Assembly: GCF_019968905.1 (NCBI RefSeq)
Contig: NZ_CP079946.1
Coordinates: 3,162,001-3,226,000 of the forward strand
DNA from: Corallococcus sp. EGB
GTDB taxonomy: Bacteria > Myxococcota > Myxococcia > Myxococcales > Myxococcaceae
Direction of reading: 5' to 3'
DNA: 64,000 bases
How positions within the stretch are numbered: position 1 is the first letter of the stretch; each line of letters opens with the position of its first letter. This document shows, piece by piece, positions 55,606-64,000 of this stretch. Both the position numbers and the translations under genes were made by a program. The notes beneath the pieces were generated by a model that saw nothing but the letters and a program-made list of their open reading frames with translations, was not told the DNA's origin and ran no database searches.

Positions 55606-57044
55606 TGAATCGCCGCATGCATCCGTTCCGCCCCCTCCTGCTGGCCACGCTGGCGCTGACCGCTGTCGGCTGCTCCACCACGCAGGCGGTGGCCCCGCCG
55701 CCCGTCGCCAAGCCCGTGGCCGCCCCCACGGGCCCGGTGTCCATCTCCAACCGCGCCATGCTGCTGTTCGATGACGCGGTGAAGTCCTTCGACGCGCAGA
55801 AGAAGGCGAAGGCGTTCGACTACCCGTCGCTGGAGCGCAAGTTCAAGGCCGCCCTGGAGGCGGACCAGAACCTGGCGGAGGCCGAGTACAATCTGGGCGT
55901 CATCGCCGAGCGCATGGGCAAGGCCGACGAGGCCAAGGCCCGGTACGCGTCCGCGCTCACCAAGAAGCCGTCCCTGCGCCAGGCGTCCGACAACCTGGCC
56001 ATCATGAAGCAGAACGGCGGCGACGTGGCCGGCGCGGTGGCGCTCTACCAGGACGTGCTCACGCGCTACCCGGACGACGCGGGTTCGCGCGCGCGCCTCG
56101 CGGAGATCTACCGGCAGAACAACGACCACGACAAGGCGATGGAGCTGTCTCGCGCCGCGCTCATGCGCGACCCGATGAACACCAACGCCCTCAAGGTGAT
56201 GATCCGCAGCTACCTGGACCGCAAGCAGCTGGCCATGGCGAAGCTGGTCGCGCTGCGCGCGGTGAAGCTGGACGGCGCGGATCCGGAGCTGCACCAGGCC
56301 GTGGGCCTCATCCTCCTCAAGGAGGGCGACACCGAGGGCGCGCGCCTGCAGTTCAAGAGCGCCCTGGAGGCGAAGGCGGACTACGTGCCCGCGCACGTGG
56401 AACTGGCCCAGCTGGCGCTCAACGCCGAGGACTTCCCCGGCGCGGAGGAGCACCTGCGCCGCATCCTGCAGGCGGATGGCAAGAACGCCGCCGCGCACGT
56501 GGACCTGGGCATCGCGCTCAAGGGCCAGGGTCAGTACGACAAGGCCATGCAGGAGTACGACGAGGCGGAGAAGCTCAACCCCGACCTGGGCGCCACGTAC
56601 CTCAACCGCGGCATCATCCTGCACAAGGTGAAGGACGCTCCCGAGCGCGCGGTGGAGCTCTACAAGAAGTACATCGCGCTCGCCGGCGGCGAGGTCGCGC
56701 TCCACGCTGAAGCGCCCGTCTTCGGGCTCATGCGCGAGGCGGAGAGCATCGTGCAGGCCAAGCGCGAGGCGCAGGCCGCGGAGGCGCAGGCCAAGCAGAT
56801 GGAGGCGCTCCAGGCGCAGCAGCAGGCCGCGATGAAGGCGGAGGAGGCGAAGCAGAAGGGCCCGACGCCTCCGGGGGCGGCGACGCCCGCGTCCGGCACC
56901 AACGCCACGCCGCAGGCCACGCCGGCCTCCGCGACGGGCGCGCAGCAGCCGGCCGCCACCCCCGCGGGTGGCACGCAGACGGCCCCTGCCCAGAAGAATG
57001 CAGCCCCGGCGGACTCGGAAGAGCCCTCCGACGAACTGCTGTGA
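55605..57044 (+). CDS. gltE: AglT/GltE-like TPR lipoprotein (479 aa)
   Basis: The ATG overlaps the last base of the agmU stop codon, so the two are translationally coupled. A lipoprotein signal ends in lipobox AVGC (cysteine 21). Residues 60-370 are TPR repeats of 34 residues (AEYNLGVIAERMGKADEAKARY, AHVDLGIALKGQGQYDKAMQEY). The tail is an alanine/glutamine-rich linker ending DSEEPSDELL. Order and design match AglT/GltE, a gliding protein of the outer membrane in M. xanthus. The strong SD GGAGG lies inside agmU. Confidence 0.85.
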   Translation: MNRRMHPFRPLLLATLALTAVGCSTTQAVAPPPVAKPVAAPTGPVSISNRAMLLFDDAVKSFDAQKKAKAFDYPSLERKFKAALEADQNLAEAEYNLGVIAERMGKADEAKARYASALTKKPSLRQASDNLAIMKQNGGDVAGAVALYQDVLTRYPDDAGSRARLAEIYRQNNDHDKAMELSRAALMRDPMNTNALKVMIRSYLDRKQLAMAKLVALRAVKLDGADPELHQAVGLILLKEGDTEGARLQFKSALEAKADYVPAHVELAQLALNAEDFPGAEEHLRRILQADGKNAAAHVDLGIALKGQGQYDKAMQEYDEAEKLNPDLGATYLNRGIILHKVKDAPERAVELYKKYIALAGGEVALHAEAPVFGLMREAESIVQAKREAQAAEAQAKQMEALQAQQQAAMKAEEAKQKGPTPPGAATPASGTNATPQATPASATGAQQPAATPAGGTQTAPAQKNAAPADSEEPSDELL

Positions 57045-57188
57045 TGTGGGAGACGTCCGCCAGTGGGTTCACGCTGGCGGCGCGACTCGGGAAGATGCGA
57101 ACCTTGTGAGCCCCTCGCGCCGCGTGCGCGGGGGCCCACCATGCGGAAACACCAGTGGGCCACAGGGAAGGCCCCACGTGGAGGCAGG

Positions 57189-57449
57189 ATGCGGACGTGG
57201 CTGATGCTGTGCGTGACGTTGTCGGTGGCCCCGGCCTTCGCCCAGGACGAGGGCGGCAAGGCCGAGGGTGGCGGCGCGAAGATGCAGAAGACGACCAACA
57301 TCGACTTCGAGGACGACACCATCGAGGGTGACCTCACGAAGCCGGATGGCGAGTACGTCGAGGCTCGCAAGACCGTGAAGCACTCGAACCTCATCCGCAT
57401 CCGCGAAGACTTCGAGGACAAGGTGATGCAGTCCGTGGGCGAGCTGTAA
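57189..57449 (+). CDS. gltF: GltF-like small exported protein (86 aa)
   Basis: ATG at 57189 follows GGAGG and starts MRTWLMLCVTLSVAPAFAQ, a signal peptide with cleavage near AFAQ; upstream in-frame starts are less likely. The mature 67 residues are acidic, ending in DDTIEGDLTKPDGEYVEARK then NLIRIREDFEDKVMQS. Its place between aglT and pglI fits gltF of M. xanthus, a small periplasmic protein of the gliding complex. A related 'I.GD.TKP' motif also occurs in the N-terminus of the agmU product here (SLAGDITRPKEAQ). The name is from synteny. Confidence 0.75.
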   Translation: MRTWLMLCVTLSVAPAFAQDEGGKAEGGGAKMQKTTNIDFEDDTIEGDLTKPDGEYVEARKTVKHSNLIRIREDFEDKVMQSVGEL

Positions 57450-57536
57450 TCCCCCCACCACGGATTCAATCCGGCGGTTCGGAACCTTCCGCCGGCACCG
57501 TTGTCCAAGAGCGCCAAAGCCTACCGGGAGCCCTCC

Positions 57537-59495
57537 ATGGCCGTACCCCTGACACTCAAGGTCTTCAAGGGCGACACGCTGGTCGCCTCCAAGGACTACG
57601 AGCGCGACATCATCAAGATAGGTCGTCTCTCCTCCGCGCACCTGTGCCTGGAGGACGACAAGGTCAGCCGCATCCACTCCGTCATCGAGGTCGCCGCCGA
57701 CGGCACCATGTCCATCATCGACATGGGCAGCGTCGAGGGCACCTACGTCAACGGCAAGCGCGTCAACAAGGGGCAGGTCTCCTTCGGTGACGAGGTCCGC
57801 GTGGGCGGCACCACCATCCGCCTGGAGAACCCGGCCGCCGTCGCCGCGGTGAACCTGGCCGCCGCCGTCGCCACGGCGGACGCGCCCACGGACAAGAACC
57901 CCACGGTCGCGCCGGTGGCCCCCGCCGCCGCCATCGCGCAGGCCGCGGCCGCGCCCGTGGCCGCGGCTCCGGCCCCCGCCGCGACGCCGGCTCCGGCCGC
58001 CGCGTTGGATCCGTCCGTCGCGCCCACGCAGAAGAACGCCGTGGCGCCCGCCCGCGCTCCCAAGGCCGTCCCCGTGGACGACGCGCCCGAGGAGCAGGAG
58101 GCCGCGCCGCGCGTGCGCACCGTGAAGAAGACGAAGTCCAGCGGTCCGCAGGGCGTGTCGCTGCGCCTGCTCTGGGGCGACCAGCGCGTGGGCGAGTTCT
58201 TCGTGCCCCCCGGCGCGAAGAAGGGCTTCACGGTGGGCAGCGCCAAGGGCGTGGACTTCGTGATGGGCGACGCCAAGCTGGGCGGCCCCACCTTCGAGGT
58301 GCTGCGCACGGACGGCCAGTCCTTCACCGTGCGCTTCGCGCGCAAGATGAAGGGCGAGCTCACCCGCAAGGGCCAGACGCTGGACCTGGAAGCGGTGATG
58401 GAGTCCGGCAAGGCGTCCCAGGACGGCGACGCCTACGGCGTCACGCTCGAGGCGGACGACTTCATCTGGGTGGACCTGGGCGGCCTCACGCTGGAGGCGC
58501 AGTTCCAGCCGGTGCCCAAGCGCGTCGTCGTGCCGGTGGGCGAGAACATCGACTACACGGCGCTCAACATCTTCCTGGTGATGTTCTTCATCGCCACCGC
58601 CTTCGTCATCCACTCCATGAACCGCACGGGGGAGGAGGACGAGTACGCGGATGAGCTCGCGGGCAACGACGCGCGCATCGCGAAGCTGATCATCAAGCCT
58701 CCGGAGACCCAGAAGAACAAGTTCCTGGAGAAGCTGAACCAGCAGAAGGAGAAGAAGTCGGGCGAGATGGCCCAGAAGTCGCGCGGCGACGAAGGTCAGA
58801 TGGGCAAGAAGGACGCGCCCAAGACCAACAACCGCACGGCCCCCAAGGGCGACCCGAACAAGAAGGACGAGGCGCGCGCCCTCACCGCGAAGATCTTCGG
58901 CGGCGGCAAGGGCGGCATCTCCACCATCTTCGGCAAGTCCGGCCTGGGCGGTGAGCTCAAGAGCGCCATGGGCAACATGTTCGGCGCCAAGGCGGGCGAC
59001 GCGGGCGGCTTCGGCGGCCTGGGGCTGCGCGGCAGCGGCGGTGGCGGCGGCGGCACCGGTGACAGCATCGGCATCGGCGGCATCGGCACCAAGGGCCGTG
59101 GCGGCGGCAGCGGCACGTACGGCACAGGCGTGGGTACGCTCGGAGGAAAGCAGAGCGTGGACGTGGGCATCACCTCGTCGGATCCGGAGGTCATGGGCTC
59201 GCTGGACAAGGAGCTCATCCGCCAGGTCATCCAGCGCAACCGCGGGCAGATCCGCTACTGCTACGAGAGCCTGCTCAACCGCTTCCCCAAGCTGGGCGGC
59301 AAGGTGTCCGTGAAGTTCGTCATCAGCGCCAACGGCTCGGTCGCCACGTCCAACGTCGCGCAGTCCACGGCGGGCAACTCGGACCTGGAGACCTGCGTGG
59401 CCGGCCGCGTGCGCACCTGGAAGTTCCCGGAGCCCAAGGGTGGAGGCTCCGTGATCGTCACCTACCCGTTCATCTTCAAGCAGGCCGGTGACTGA
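57537..59495 (+). CDS. gltG: GltG/PglI-like FHA-TonB gliding protein (652 aa)
   Basis: The ATG at 57537 has GGGAG upstream. An FHA domain fills the N-terminus: IGR at about 28, SRIH at 45 and GTYVNGKR near 70, cytoplasmic. An alanine/proline linker and a second beta domain (residues 200-320) follow, then one membrane segment at about 342-362 (NIFLVMFFIATAFVIHS). A periplasmic lysine-rich helical part, glycine-rich linker (about 488-530) and the TonB-like AgmX/PglI C-terminal domain come next (RQVIQRNRGQIRYCYESLL, GKVSVKFVISANGSV, LETCVAGRVRTWKFP). This is the full architecture of GltG. It connects the cytoplasmic regulator side with the outer membrane during gliding. Confidence 0.92.
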   Translation: MAVPLTLKVFKGDTLVASKDYERDIIKIGRLSSAHLCLEDDKVSRIHSVIEVAADGTMSIIDMGSVEGTYVNGKRVNKGQVSFGDEVRVGGTTIRLENPAAVAAVNLAAAVATADAPTDKNPTVAPVAPAAAIAQAAAAPVAAAPAPAATPAPAAALDPSVAPTQKNAVAPARAPKAVPVDDAPEEQEAAPRVRTVKKTKSSGPQGVSLRLLWGDQRVGEFFVPPGAKKGFTVGSAKGVDFVMGDAKLGGPTFEVLRTDGQSFTVRFARKMKGELTRKGQTLDLEAVMESGKASQDGDAYGVTLEADDFIWVDLGGLTLEAQFQPVPKRVVVPVGENIDYTALNIFLVMFFIATAFVIHSMNRTGEEDEYADELAGNDARIAKLIIKPPETQKNKFLEKLNQQKEKKSGEMAQKSRGDEGQMGKKDAPKTNNRTAPKGDPNKKDEARALTAKIFGGGKGGISTIFGKSGLGGELKSAMGNMFGAKAGDAGGFGGLGLRGSGGGGGGTGDSIGIGGIGTKGRGGGSGTYGTGVGTLGGKQSVDVGITSSDPEVMGSLDKELIRQVIQRNRGQIRYCYESLLNRFPKLGGKVSVKFVISANGSVATSNVAQSTAGNSDLETCVAGRVRTWKFPEPKGGGSVIVTYPFIFKQAGD

Positions 59496-59522
59496 CGTAG
59501 AATCAACACATCCGTAATCCGC

Positions 59523-59552
59523 GCGGGCGGTCCTGGAGACAGGGCTGCCCGC
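59523..59552 (+). terminator. Terminator-like hairpin between gltG and gltH
   Basis: GCGGGCGGTCCT pairs with AGGGCTGCCCGC over 12 positions (two G-U pairs) with loop GGAGAC, followed by TTCTTCACTTC. It would terminate or attenuate transcription after gltG. Confidence 0.6.
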
Positions 59553-59565
59553 TTCTTCACTTCAA

Positions 59566-59585
59566 CCTCCCGCCCCCGCGGGAGG
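59566..59585 (+). repeat. Second hairpin just upstream of gltH
   Basis: CCTCCCGC-cccc-GCGGGAGG is a perfect 8-base-pair stem with a 4-base loop, ending 24 bases before the gltH ATG. It hides a GGGAGG sequence, and no other ribosome site is seen near the ATG, so the hairpin may affect translation. Confidence 0.5.
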
Positions 59586-59609
59586 CCTGCCCCCCACCAG
59601 GCTGCCTCC

Positions 59610-60245
59610 ATGCAGAAAGTCCTTGCTCCTCTTGCCCTGAGCGCCGCGCTCCTCCTTCCCGCGATGGCGGGCGCCCAGGACACCCCCAGCTCCAATGCGA
59701 TGAAGGACCGGCCCGCGGTGACCTTCAACGAGGTCGAGCGCGGCGTGTACTTCGGCGTGTACGGCGGTCCTTCGTGGATCACCAACCCGCCCGCGGACAC
59801 CGGCCCCCGGCCGTTCTCCTCCGGCCAGATGGCCCAGGTGGAGCTGGGCGTGGACCTGGGCGAGCGCCTGTCCCTGGGCGTGTTCTTCATGGGCTCGGCG
59901 AACCGCGCGGGCGCGGAATACGTCGGCTACTCGAAGGGCGCCGCCTCTGGCGACTTCACCATGCTGGTGCCGGGCGCCGTGCTGCGCGCCCGCCTGGTGG
60001 GCTTCGCGGACAGCCAGGAGGTCAAGCGCACCTGGATCTACGCCCGCGTCGGCGCGGGCTACGCGATGTTCTCTCCCAAGAAGCTCCTCCCTGATTCCGA
60101 CATTCTTGTGTTTGCCGGGCCCGGAGTGGAGTACTACACGCGGCTGCGCCACTTCTCGGTGGGGCTGGAGGTCATGGGGAACTACCTCGCCTCCAAGGGC
60201 GCCTTCGGGTTCGCGGTGGCGCCCAACATTCGCTACGCGTTCTAG
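59610..60245 (+). CDS. gltH: GltH-like outer-membrane beta-barrel protein (211 aa)
   Basis: Signal peptide MQKVLAPLALSAALLLPAMAGAQ, then an alternating hydrophobic pattern of short strands (GVYFGVYGGPSWI, QVELGVDLGERLSLGVFFMG, YARVGAGYAMFS, HFSVGLEVMGNYLASKGAFGFAVAPNIRYAF). A C-terminal aromatic residue (F) closes the barrel as in BAM substrates. The layout and place fit GltH of the gliding complex in the outer membrane. It follows a terminator-like hairpin, so it may be expressed separately from gltG. Confidence 0.82.
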   Translation: MQKVLAPLALSAALLLPAMAGAQDTPSSNAMKDRPAVTFNEVERGVYFGVYGGPSWITNPPADTGPRPFSSGQMAQVELGVDLGERLSLGVFFMGSANRAGAEYVGYSKGAASGDFTMLVPGAVLRARLVGFADSQEVKRTWIYARVGAGYAMFSPKKLLPDSDILVFAGPGVEYYTRLRHFSVGLEVMGNYLASKGAFGFAVAPNIRYAF

Positions 60246-60257
60246 CGGGAGATTGAC

Positions 60258-62156
60258 GTGGCTCAGGAGAATGGAAGCGGTGGATCTCGTCCGGGTGGGC
60301 GCGGTCCGAACGGGGGCGCGCCGGGCCAGGGGCCCCGTCGTGACGGACCGGGAGGCTTCGGCGGTCGTGGCGGTCCTGGCGGTGGCCGGGGTGAAGGGCG
60401 CGGCCGGGGTGAAGGCCGTGGCCGTGATCGCGACGCGGGCCCGGTGGGGCCTGGCCAGCGCGTCATCGCCGAGCTGAGCGTCCTGGAGAAGGCACTCTCC
60501 AAGAACGACTTTGGGGCGGAGAAGGGTCCGCTGGAGTCCATCGTCCGCTCGCTGCGGACCATGAACCTCAAGTCGCTGGAGGACCTGGACCTCAACACGC
60601 GTGGCCGTCTCATCACCACGCTCCTGCGCGTGCAGCGTCAGCCCAAGCCGGCCCAGCCGGAAGCGGGCGCGGAAGCCGCGGCGCCGGAGGCAGGTTCCTC
60701 CACGGAAGCCGCGCCTGCGGAGGCCCCGGCCGCCGAAGGCGCTGCTCCGGCGGAGGGTGCGGCTCCGTCCGAAGGAGGCGCGCCCGCCGAGGCCGCCCCC
60801 GCGAAGCCGGCCGTGGACCCCGCGAAGGAGAAGTACGACGGCTGGGTGGACGTGATGTCGCTGGTGGGCCGCGTCTGGCGCGCCGCGGGCGACGCGGACC
60901 GCTCCCAGGCGGCCTTCACCCTGAGCGGCCGTGAGCCGACGCCGGAGCCCGCGGCCCCGGCTCGCGAGGAGCGCGCCGAGCGTCCGCCGCGCGGCGACCG
61001 TCCGGAGCGCGGCGAGCGCCGGGACCGGGGTGAGCGCGGTGAGCGTCCTCCCCGTGGCGAGCGTCCGGAGCGCGGCGCGGCCGGTGAGCGGCGCGAGCGT
61101 CCTCCCCGGGGCGACCGTCCGGAGCGTGGCGAGCGTCCTCCGCGCGGGGAGCGCCCCGAGCGCGCGCCGATGCCGGAGCTGACGGGCGACTGGAAGGAGC
61201 AGGCGACGCAGCTGGAGGGCATGGGCCGCACGCGCGACGCGGCCCGTCTGCACGAGCGCAACAACAGCTTCGCGGACGCCACCCGCCTGTTCGAGGCGGG
61301 CGGTGACCTGAAGAGCGCGCTGCGCACGGCGCTGTCCGGTCAGGACAACGACGCGGCCCGCCGGCTGGTGGGCACGCTGCCCGCGGAGCAGATCGGCCCC
61401 ACGCTGGAGAAGGCCGGCGCGTACGAGCTGCTCATGGAGCACTACGTCGCCAAGGCCGACTTCGAGAACGTCGCCCGCCTCTACGAGCGCGCGCGGCAGT
61501 TCGACCAGGCGGCCCTCGCGTACGAGCGCGCGAACAAGCTGACCCTGGCGCGCAAGGCGTACGAGCGCGCCCGGGACATGGCCAGCGCCAACCGCATCCG
61601 GGGCATGGAGGTGAAGGCCCTGGTGGAGCGCGGCGACCGTCTGGGCGCGGCGACCCTGCTGGTGGCCGTGGGCCAGCGGCGCGAGGCGGTGGAGGTGCTG
61701 AGCCCCCTGCCTCCTCCGAAGGCGTTCCACTTCATGCAGCGGCTCACCCTGGAGGACGAGGCCAAGGAGCTCGCGAAGCGCGAGCTGGCCCGCGCCGAAC
61801 AGGAGCAGAAGCCCGCCGGCCGCGCCCGGTGGCTGGAGCTGCTGGGTGACGTCACCGCCGCCGCGGAGACGTGGATGCAGGCAGGCCGCAAGGACAAGGC
61901 GCTGCCCCTCTACGAGAAGCTCGGTGGGGAGCATCTGCCCCGCGCCGCGCAGCTCGCGGAGGAGCTGCAGCAGCGTGACAAGGCCATCGCCCTCTACACG
62001 CAGCTCAACGACAGCGCTGGCCTGGAGCGCGCGAAGGCCCTCCCCGAGGCCCCCGCGACGCCCCCCGCGGGCAGCAAGCCGGAGGCCGCTGACGACGAGT
62101 CCGCGGATCCGTCGGCGGAAAACGCTTCCTCGGCTGGCGGGCAAGAAAGCCAATAA
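60258..62156 (+). CDS. Gliding-cluster protein with RG-rich N-terminus and TPR-like repeats (632 aa)
   Basis: GTG at 60258 follows GGGAG, 12 bases after gltH. Residues 1-70 are almost wholly G, R, P, D and E (RGG-type). Another low-complexity block (about 235-305) repeats RPERGERPPRGE. Between them sits a helical unit (RVIAELSVLEKALSKNDFGAEKGPLESI). The C-terminal half (about 310-590) is a TPR/SEL1-like superhelix (ELTGDWKEQATQLEGMGRTRDAARLHE and similar). There is no signal peptide, so it is cytoplasmic. The position between gltH and a giant TPR gene suggests a cytoplasmic scaffold for gliding; I cannot recall a fixed gene name. Confidence 0.75.
   Translation: MAQENGSGGSRPGGRGPNGGAPGQGPRRDGPGGFGGRGGPGGGRGEGRGRGEGRGRDRDAGPVGPGQRVIAELSVLEKALSKNDFGAEKGPLESIVRSLRTMNLKSLEDLDLNTRGRLITTLLRVQRQPKPAQPEAGAEAAAPEAGSSTEAAPAEAPAAEGAAPAEGAAPSEGGAPAEAAPAKPAVDPAKEKYDGWVDVMSLVGRVWRAAGDADRSQAAFTLSGREPTPEPAAPAREERAERPPRGDRPERGERRDRGERGERPPRGERPERGAAGERRERPPRGDRPERGERPPRGERPERAPMPELTGDWKEQATQLEGMGRTRDAARLHERNNSFADATRLFEAGGDLKSALRTALSGQDNDAARRLVGTLPAEQIGPTLEKAGAYELLMEHYVAKADFENVARLYERARQFDQAALAYERANKLTLARKAYERARDMASANRIRGMEVKALVERGDRLGAATLLVAVGQRREAVEVLSPLPPPKAFHFMQRLTLEDEAKELAKRELARAEQEQKPAGRARWLELLGDVTAAAETWMQAGRKDKALPLYEKLGGEHLPRAAQLAEELQQRDKAIALYTQLNDSAGLERAKALPEAPATPPAGSKPEAADDESADPSAENASSAGGQESQ
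60955..61170 (+). repeat. Imperfect tandem repeat coding for RPERGERPPRGE units
   Basis: Within the preceding gene, near-identical blocks such as GAGCGTCCTCCCCGTGGCGA recur several times in phase with the codons. They encode arginine/glycine/proline/glutamate-rich units. Copy number could change by slippage without breaking the frame. Confidence 0.65.
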
Positions 62157-62263
62157 TTCCCGCCGTTTGACGGGTTTTGCATGATTGCCCGGGGGCGCCC
62201 GCGGCCGGTACACTCCGGCCGCTGGCGCCCTCGTTTCATTCCCCCTTTTGTCCAACGAGCCTC

Positions 62264-64000
62264 ATGGAACAGCCTTCCACCCCCGCGCGTCCCACGCTGC
62301 GTGTGACCGATGACCGCTCCTTCGTTGAAACCGAAGCGGCCCTGGAGAAGACGGGCCGGGTCGAGGAGCTGATCCGCCTCTACGAGGGGCGCTCGCGGGA
62401 CGTTCCCACGGAGGAGGCCGCGCGCCTGCTGTGCCGGGCGGCGGAGCTGGCCCACGAGCGGCAGCGCAACGCGCCGCGCGCGGAGGATCTGCTCAAGCGC
62501 GCGCTGCTGGTCTCCAAGGACCCGATGCCCGCGCTGCGCGGTCTCAAGCGGCTGCATGAGATCCGCCAGGACGCGTCGTCGCTGGTGGACGTGCTGGAGC
62601 GGCTGGGCGCCGCGACGCAGGGCGAGGAGAGCGCGGGCCACTACCTGAAGGCCGCGGACCTCTACGAGCAGAAGCTCTTCCGGCGCGACCGCGCGGTGCT
62701 GTGCCTGCAGCGCGCGGCGCGGGTGAAGCCGGATCGCGCGACGTTCCGGCGCGTGCGCCAGCTGCTGCTTTCCGAAGAGCGCTTCCAGCCTGCGTTCGAG
62801 GCGCTGCAGCGCGAGCGCGCCGCGCTGGGCGACGCGGGCATGGCGGAGGAGTACGCCGCGCTCGCGGAGCGGCTGGTGGACGACCCCACCGAGCACGCGC
62901 TGGCGCAGCAGGTGCTGGACGTGGCGCGGGAGTTGGATCCGCAGAACGCGCGCGCGGAGAAGGCGACCCGCGCGATGCAGCGCTTCGAGCAGGTGTGGCG
63001 CGACAAGGTCCGCATGCTGCGCGGCATGTCGCTGGAGGAGCGCGACCGCAAGAGCGCCGCGCGCCTGTCGCTGCTCGTGGCGAAGCTGTTCGCCTGGTAC
63101 GACCCGGCGTCCGCCGCCAAGGTGAAGGAGGCGTTGGACCGCTGCTTCCTGCTGTGGCCGGGCATGCCGGAGGCGCTCACGCTCATCGAGCGGATGGCGG
63201 CGCGCGCGGGGGATTACGGCCCGGCGCTCGCGCAGCTGGAGACGATGGCGGGCGAGGCGCGCGACCGCACGGCGCAGGTGGACCTGTGGCTGCGCGTGGG
63301 CACGCTGAAGCTGGGGCGGATGAATGACGCGGCCGGAGCGCTGGCCGCCTTCGAGAAGGCCGTGGCGGCGGACGCGTCGCGCGCGGACGCGGCCAGCCTG
63401 GCCGCGGAGCTGATGCTGGGGCAGGAGCGCTATGCGGACGCAGTGGCCACGCTGGAGCGCTACCTGGGCACGGTGAAGGACCGCGCGCAGCAGGCCAGCC
63501 TGCGGCTGCGCCTGGCGGACCTGTGCATGCAGCAGCTGAAGGACGCGGAGGCGGCGCGCGCGCATCTGGAAGCGGCGCTCAAGCTGGAGCCGACCAACGC
63601 GCTCGCGGCCTTCCAGTTGTCGCGCCTGTTGGCCGAGGACGAGAAGCTGGACGAGGTGTTGCCGCTCCTGGAGCTGGCCATGCTCGCCCCGCGTCCGCGC
63701 GCGGAGCGCGTGGCGTTCTGCGAAGCGCTGGCGCTGATGTTCGAGGAGCAGGAGAACGCGAAGGGCGCCTTCGAGGTGCTGGCGCGCGCGCTGGAGCTGG
63801 AGCCGGGACGGCCGCTCCTGCTCAACACGGTGGTGGAGCACGCGGAGAAGGCCAACGCGCAGCCGGCGCTGGCGAATGCGCTGCTTCGTGCGGCGCAGGG
63901 GGCCACGCCTCCTGCCGTGGCGGTGGCGCTGTGGCGGCACCTGGCACAGCTGCTCCAGGGCCCGCTGGCGGACCCCGTGCGGGCGGAGGCCGCGTGGCGC
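62264..64000 (+). CDS. Large TPR protein, N-terminal part (AgmK/GltI-like)
   Basis: Frame open from ATG 62264 ([20 protein letters not shown]) to the window end, at least 579 codons without a stop, so the 3' end is outside. It lacks a signal peptide and consists of helical repeats ([96 protein letters not shown]). The location and very long TPR design fit AgmK/GltI, the giant cytoplasmic gliding protein of M. xanthus, but the homology is not proven here. It follows the RG-rich gene by 107 bases. Confidence 0.75.
   Translation, partial: MEQPSTPARPTLRVTDDRSFVETEAALEKTGRVEELIRLYEGRSRDVPTEEAARLLCRAAELAHERQRNAPRAEDLLKRALLVSKDPMPALRGLKRLHEIRQDASSLVDVLERLGAATQGEESAGHYLKAADLYEQKLFRRDRAVLCLQRAARVKPDRATFRRVRQLLLSEERFQPAFEALQRERAALGDAGMAEEYAALAERLVDDPTEHALAQQVLDVARELDPQNARAEKATRAMQRFEQVWRDKVRMLRGMSLEERDRKSAARLSLLVAKLFAWYDPASAAKVKEALDRCFLLWPGMPEALTLIERMAARAGDYGPALAQLETMAGEARDRTAQVDLWLRVGTLKLGRMNDAAGALAAFEKAVAADASRADAASLAAELMLGQERYADAVATLERYLGTVKDRAQQASLRLRLADLCMQQLKDAEAARAHLEAALKLEPTNALAAFQLSRLLAEDEKLDEVLPLLELAMLAPRPRAERVAFCEALALMFEEQENAKGAFEVLARALELEPGRPLLLNTVVEHAEKANAQPALANALLRAAQGATPPAVAVALWRHLAQLLQGPLADPVRAEAAWR

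Noticed and set aside
57471-57495. CCGGCGG/CCGCCGG hairpin between gltF and gltG
   Set aside because: No T-rich tail, and it lies just before the next gene, so a terminator is not supported.
59562-63940. Long minus-strand frames opposite gltH, the RG-rich gene and the last TPR gene
   Set aside because: They are complements of codon-biased genes; the plus-strand frames have signal peptides, repeats and ribosome sites.

Overview
This window is chromosomal DNA from a myxobacterium, most likely of the Myxococcaceae (Myxococcus or Corallococcus type). Evidence is the very GC-rich coding with strong third-position bias, the many lipoproteins and TPR proteins without wider homologues, an FHA/AAA+ regulator, and above all the right-hand end. 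That end carries the adventurous-gliding 'G2' cluster (agmU/gltD, aglT/gltE, gltF, gltG/pglI, gltH and a large TPR gene) in the order I recall for Myxococcus xanthus. No insertion sequence, prophage, CRISPR array or rRNA operon is visible.

Layout. 1-8.3 kb: the end of an M13 peptidase, a GlsB-type membrane protein, a PA0069-type radical SAM protein, several secreted or lipid-anchored proteins of unknown role, a tRNA-Gly(CCC) and small zinc-ribbon proteins. 8.4-12 kb: the prfA-prmC-murA operon, with a 39-residue very basic protein encoded divergently. 12-17.7 kb: a CapA-type lipoprotein, a TPR protein with a CNNM/CorC membrane protein, and a three-domain STAS/histidine-kinase-like ATPase/STAS-like protein. 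17.9-21.5 kb: smc. 21.6-27.4 kb, all minus strand: a lipoprotein, an FHA-AAA+ regulator lacking its sigma-54 contact loop, a small helical protein, glutaredoxin, and groES-groL with promoter and CIRCE operator. 27.8-33.2 kb: two unknown proteins, a Nudix hydrolase, rpoZ, an NmrA-type protein, a DoxX-like protein and phosphoglucomutase.

33.3-39.7 kb: ampG, then a tightly overlapping minus-strand operon of an ECF sigma factor, a zinc-finger anti-sigma factor, a caspase-like protein with a C-terminal barrel-like region, and a lipoprotein. A paralogue of that lipoprotein sits at the head of the operon. 39.9-41.5 kb: a nucleotidyltransferase and a metallophosphoesterase, translationally coupled. 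41.5-46 kb: an ABC-2 exporter operon of the GldA/GldF/GldG plus DUF4340 type. 46-51.7 kb: aspartate kinase, a large dimethylformamidase-like/NHL lipoprotein, and a DnaC-like ATPase with an upstream partner and a LexA-like palindrome in front of it. 52-64 kb: the gliding-machinery genes, read left to right from one recognisable promoter, with a terminator-like hairpin between gltG and gltH.

The best candidates for something undescribed are the sigma/anti-sigma/caspase operon, the nucleotidyltransferase-phosphoesterase pair, the DnaC-like pair with its SOS-like box, the regulator without GAFTGA, the STAS-ATPase-STAS protein and the 39-residue basic protein. Coordinates were read by eye. Family names rest on motifs and remembered family features, not on searches.
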